Shown: positions 60,211 through 64,000 of the stretch, piece by piece
Layout of the letters: each line of letters starts with the position of its first letter
Numbering within the stretch: the first letter of the stretch is position 1
Assembly (NCBI GenBank): GCA_015680905.1
Contig: CM027383.1
Span: forward strand, 89,796,501-89,860,500
Direction of reading: 5' to 3'
DNA length: 64,000 bases
DNA from: Coptis chinensis
Taxonomy: Eukaryota; Streptophyta; Magnoliopsida; Ranunculales; Ranunculaceae
Translations under genes and position numbers: made by a program
Notes under the pieces: model-generated
Seen by the model: the letters and a program-made list of their open reading frames with translations, nothing else
Databases searched by the model: none
Told to the model about the DNA's origin: nothing

Positions 60211-60939
60211 GATGTACGCAAAATGAAACTAAAATTAAAAAAATAAAAATAAAAATATACGTATTGTATTGAACTACTAAAATTAACTACTACTACTACT
60301 AATTTATGAAATTAAAATACATACCTGTTGTTCAAGAACAACTCTTGAGACATGCCTTTCATGAAACCTCTTAGACACCGGCCTAAGATGGCTGAAATCA
60401 ATAGCCTCCCAAGCAGAAATTCAAAATCGACTTGTCGATATTGAAGCAAAGAATGGATCGTCGACCTCGACTCCTTGATTTCCAGCTCGAAGTGGTTGGT
60501 TCATCATCTAGATCACCATGGGATTATCCCAAATGTATGCACTGTTTTCTTCTTCACCACCACCACTCCATCGTTTGGTTATTATAGACGGATTAAATGG
60601 CCGGAACTCATTTTTTTCCTACTAAGTAGAGTGAATTCTCTCAAAATGACAAAGTCCAATCGTCGCTACGACATTAAATAAAAAACACAAAGACGCGACA
60701 TTAGATCGGCGCGCTACCACTGTCAGCAGGCTAAGTGGGTCCCCAATAAATTTTGCGACCACGAATTTGCGACCACCTAGAGTTGGTCGAAATTTGCTAT
60801 CAAATTTTGTGGTAGCATTCTTCAAATTTGAAGAGTATGCTACCACCACCTAGAGATGCTCTAAGGTATCACAATGTTTTGCGAAAAAAATATATAAAGA
60901 GAGTTACTCTCCAGAACAGATTGGGAGAGAAAGTAACTC

Positions 60940-61580
60940 GCATAACCAATTTTTTTTTAAGCACTCACAAAAACGGTGTAGATGAAAAGTTAATTATACT
61001 CTTGATGCCAAATTAAAAATGGCTCGAGTAGATGAAATATCAAATATATCTCTGACGCGAAATAATAAACGGCCCGGCCTAACCGAAACGACCCGGTGTA
61101 TATAGTTTGACCCGATATTTACATTGTTCATACCTCAACATAATGTGTGGTAAGTAAAAAAATATGAACAATCATTGTCCACACCTATTGGAGAATCATT
61201 GTTCATACGAACAATCATTGTTCGATTGTTTATACCTATAATGATTATTTATACCTATTTGGGGGGTGGGGTGGTATGAACAATGATTGTTCATACCTAT
61301 TTGGGACATGAGTATGAACAATCATTTCATACCTATTGGGGGTATGAACAATCACTGTTCATATGAACACTCATTATTCATACCTAATGTATGGTTAGTA
61401 GGAACACCTATTAAAGTAATAATAATCATTGTTCATACCTAATGTCCTAATGTATGGTTAATATGAACATCTATTAGAGTAATAATATAATAGTATATTA
61501 TTATTCATACCTATTTGGGGTATAAATAATCATTGTTCATAAGTTCATACCTCAACATAATGTATGATTAGTGAGAACAC
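60940..61580 (-). repeat. right arm: inverted copy of the palindromic array
   Basis: Reverse complement of the inner end of the left arm for about 140 bp, then 'attgttcatacc/tatgaacaat' motifs to about 61560. Shorter than the left arm. Confidence 0.7.
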
Positions 61581-61584
61581 ATTA

Positions 61585-63229
61585 TATAACAACCCCAATT
61601 TTTAAACAACATAAATTACATTATTTGAATTGAAAATAACTATTATATTATAAAGTCTAGCTTATTCTAGAATGTGTTTGGATGTTGTTGATTTTTACAA
61701 AGTTGTTTTTATTTGAATTTGTTGTTATAACTTTTATGGGTATTTGAGAATCATTGTGGGCTTGAAAACATTGTTAAAATGTACCCATTCATATAGGTAT
61801 GGATGGACCTTGGGTGTTTTTAGACCCATTTGAGGGCTATAGGTTAAGCTAAACAAACTTAAAATTTTGAATAAACAAAACCTACGAATTTCCTCTGTAA
61901 AGTTATTTTTATTCAAAAACAAAATCCTACCTTCCATTAACAAAAGAAACTTGGATATATATATTTTTTTTAAATAAAGAGAAGAAAAAAAAAATGATTG
62001 GAGAAAATGAAGCATTGATATTCATTTACAAATTCAATTTCAGGTGAGTAGACATATTTTTATCAAAAAATATATATAAATCGTTTTTATGTGATTTTTA
62101 TCTTATTTGCTTAAAGTTTCATCTTTAATTATATAAATGTTTCATTATCATTTCATAAAAGTTCCATCTTTAATTATGAATGTTTACTATTAGTTTTGTA
62201 ATTTTAATTGTCGTTTGGAACGATGATATATATGTTTGCAGAATTCTGCACAAGTCCTGACTTGTGACTTGAATTCGACTAATTATATGATGTAACTAGT
62301 TTTTCGAAAGAACTAAACTATTTTAGTTCTCTGATCATCTTTCATTTCCAATTGGCCTTGACCGATTCCAGTTTATATTCTATTTGATGTGAATTTTACA
62401 AGAAATTGCGTCAGAAAATTGAATAACATAATTTAAGTTGTGGGTATGCTCCATCACATAGTTTAAGGTACATACTAAAAGAAATATTGTTTAAGAATTT
62501 TTGTATTGAAATGGATTTTTTGTCTAATTTTTATAATGGTATAATTGATTCAAAACTTTGATTATATGAATTCTTTATGATTTTTAGAATGGACAAAAGT
62601 CAAACTATCCTAACCAATTTCTCATCCATAGAACAATATACGTAACTTATTAACGTATGTTTTAGTTGTATAAGAAAAGTGTAATGATCATGCAATTTAT
62701 ATCGTATTAATATTTCAAATAAATGTATATTGATTGGAGGAGTAATTATTTTATTTGTCTAAAAAGTTCGATTACATGTATTGGAATGAGAGTTGCATGC
62801 ATAATTGTTTGATGAATACTGTATTTATAGAACGTATATTGGTAGCTAAAGATTTTAGTTTATTCTCGTTTGATCTTGTAGATCTAATAGTAGAATTTAT
62901 ATTGTTTTGTTTTACGTGGAATGCATTGCATGTCTTTTAGTTTAACTAATGTGTTATTCATGATTGAAACTTTTGATTATAATGAGGTGAGTTATTTGGT
63001 TATTGTGTTTGGAATATTTAGTAATGATTCTATTGTTTGAGACGATGTTTATTTTATAATAAAAATATTATAATAAATGAGAACTCTTGAGTGTTAAAAT
63101 TCGGTGTAAAAGTGTTTGTAAAAATTTAATATGTCACGCCCACATATTTAGATATCTCCACGCCTCTTTGTTCAAAAAAAAAAAATTGTTTATAACTAAT
63201 GATGTCATGTGAAAAGCCGTCTTAAAGAG
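61585..63229. other. AT-rich non-coding DNA, possibly LTR-derived
   Basis: Starts tataacaacccc, like the reversed end of the solo LTR (tataacacccc), but the following sequence does not match it clearly. No gene seen; short open frames are AT-rich chance frames. Confidence 0.35.
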
Positions 63230-63560
63230 AAACTAAGGCGCATTATCCTTGCGAGCTGGTTGTATTCCTTCAATGTACGGGAATATAAGTCTGGATTTCT
63301 TGAATGTGAGGAGAATGACCCAAGATATTTATTGAATGTGTCATGAATGACCTATTAGTGTTATGATGGGTATTCATTGACTGTGGCGGTAATGACTCAA
63401 GGTATTGTTTGAATGTGCCATGAATGACCTGTTAGTGTTATGATATGATAGATATTCCTTGAATGTAGTGGGAATGACCCAAGGTATTCATTGAATGTGT
63501 CATGAATGACATGTTTGTGTTATGTATGTTTGGATTTCTTGAATGTACGGGAATAATCTG
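63230..63560 (-). repeat. tandem repeat block related to the solo LTR, reversed
   Basis: About four units of the kind 'ggtattcattgaatgtgtcatgaatgac'. Reversed, they match 27060-27300 of the solo LTR, including cccgtaca.tcaaggaatac and the cgcaagg segment. Suggests another, diverged LTR of the same group on the minus strand. Confidence 0.65.
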
Positions 63561-63706
63561 TTGTTATTTTTCTGCCCAAAATAGGCTTTGTTTATGCGCA
63601 TTGAAAGCCTAGAGATGGATGTGACTCACAAGTTACGAGTTTACAATATGGAAATATGTTCATGGAGCTGATATTCCCACTTGAGAAATATGTCTTGTAG
63701 TGGTAC

Positions 63707-64000
63707 TGTCACACCCCGAATTTCGACAGAATTCGGAAAAATATTATTTGTTCCCGACTCTTCGATCTCCGAGGTGTGACGCACTCTCAACTCCCAAAAA
63801 CCCATAAGCAGTTTAAATATGCGGATAATTAAAAACCAATAAAAATTTCAATTAAACAAATGTCCTCTTCATTACGAAAATTCATCAAATAAGATTAAGT
63901 TACAAATCTCTTTTCAATAACTCTTTAATTAAAATTACAAATGAAAATACAAATAATATTTCCTCAACTGAAAATCTATATCACCTTAAGGAAAACAAAA
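63707..64000 (+). mobile_element. possible start of another gypsy-type LTR
   Basis: tgtcacaccccgaatttcg at 63707 resembles the start of the solo LTR (tgtcacagcccgaatttc) and of many plant gypsy LTRs. An imperfect palindrome follows (ccgaatttc..gaattcgg). The rest lies outside the window. Confidence 0.45.

Larger units (their letters stand above)
56597..60861. mobile_element. PIF/Harbinger element with a plant-mobile-domain-like passenger
   Basis: 4265 bp with matching inverted ends: gagcatctctaggtgg on the left and its exact reverse complement on the right, followed inside on both sides by a ttcaaatttgaa palindrome. TAA at 56594-56596 and 60862-60864 is the 3-bp target duplication of this superfamily. 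The plus strand has the SANT/Myb-like gene. The minus strand, where the first element's layout would place transposase, reads instead as a decayed plant-mobile-domain-like protein. Confidence 0.88.

Noticed and set aside
63040..63130. Start of an LTR at 'tgtcacgcccacat'
   Set aside because: No matching end or internal similarity to the other LTRs in the window.

Overview
The window looks like nuclear DNA of a flowering plant, probably a eudicot. It is AT-rich and packed with plant transposable elements. The few host genes are of plant type: an L-type lectin receptor kinase, a Werner-like 3'-5' exonuclease, and DC1 and F-box/DUF295 relics. There are no bacterial operons, CRISPR arrays or rRNA genes, and I found no tRNA gene. 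I found two genes that look intact: the receptor kinase at 49430-51463 (+) and the exonuclease at 53440-54051 (-). Nearly everything else is mobile DNA or decayed gene pieces.

Layout. 1-3774: right part of a PIF/Harbinger DNA transposon with broken transposase and SANT/Myb-like genes; a palindrome-rich hAT-like insertion splits the transposase. 3780-4645: F-box/DUF295 relic. 4662-15862: an LTR-like sequence split by a 10.6-kb Athila-like Ty3/gypsy element (5001-15593, target-site duplication GTAAT) that keeps gag and protease but has lost most of pol. 16328-21831: Ty1/copia element on the minus strand. 23361-31275: a second copia family on the plus strand, with a 2.85-kb solo LTR (duplication ACAGA) inside its pol. 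31800-32204: reverse-transcriptase-like gene tail. 32205-39190: non-coding DNA with diverged direct repeats, one HAD-phosphatase-like exon, and a 974-bp hAT-like element (8-bp duplication ACATTGAT). 39190-40009: DC1 pseudogene. 41164-49000: a tandem duplication carrying LINE fragments, its second copy split by a third copia element (42968-48540, duplication AAAAT). 49430-54051: the two host genes. 54770-61580: an inverted pair of palindromic 'attgttcata' arrays enclosing a 4265-bp PIF/Harbinger element (56597-60861, duplication TAA) whose minus strand carries a decayed plant-mobile-domain-like sequence instead of a recognisable transposase. 61585-64000: LTR-like DNA, including a block related in reverse to the solo LTR and a possible new LTR start at 63707.

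The most unusual signal is technical. Paired copies (the two gypsy LTRs, and the two related copia elements) differ mainly at CAG and CTG trinucleotides, which are replaced by CG-containing or shortened strings. This resembles consensus errors at CHG-methylated cytosines more than biological mutation, so many frameshifts in these elements may not be real. I found no convincing new biological system. The best candidate for novelty is the plant-mobile-domain-like sequence inside the PIF/Harbinger element. Percentages and counts given here were made by eye.
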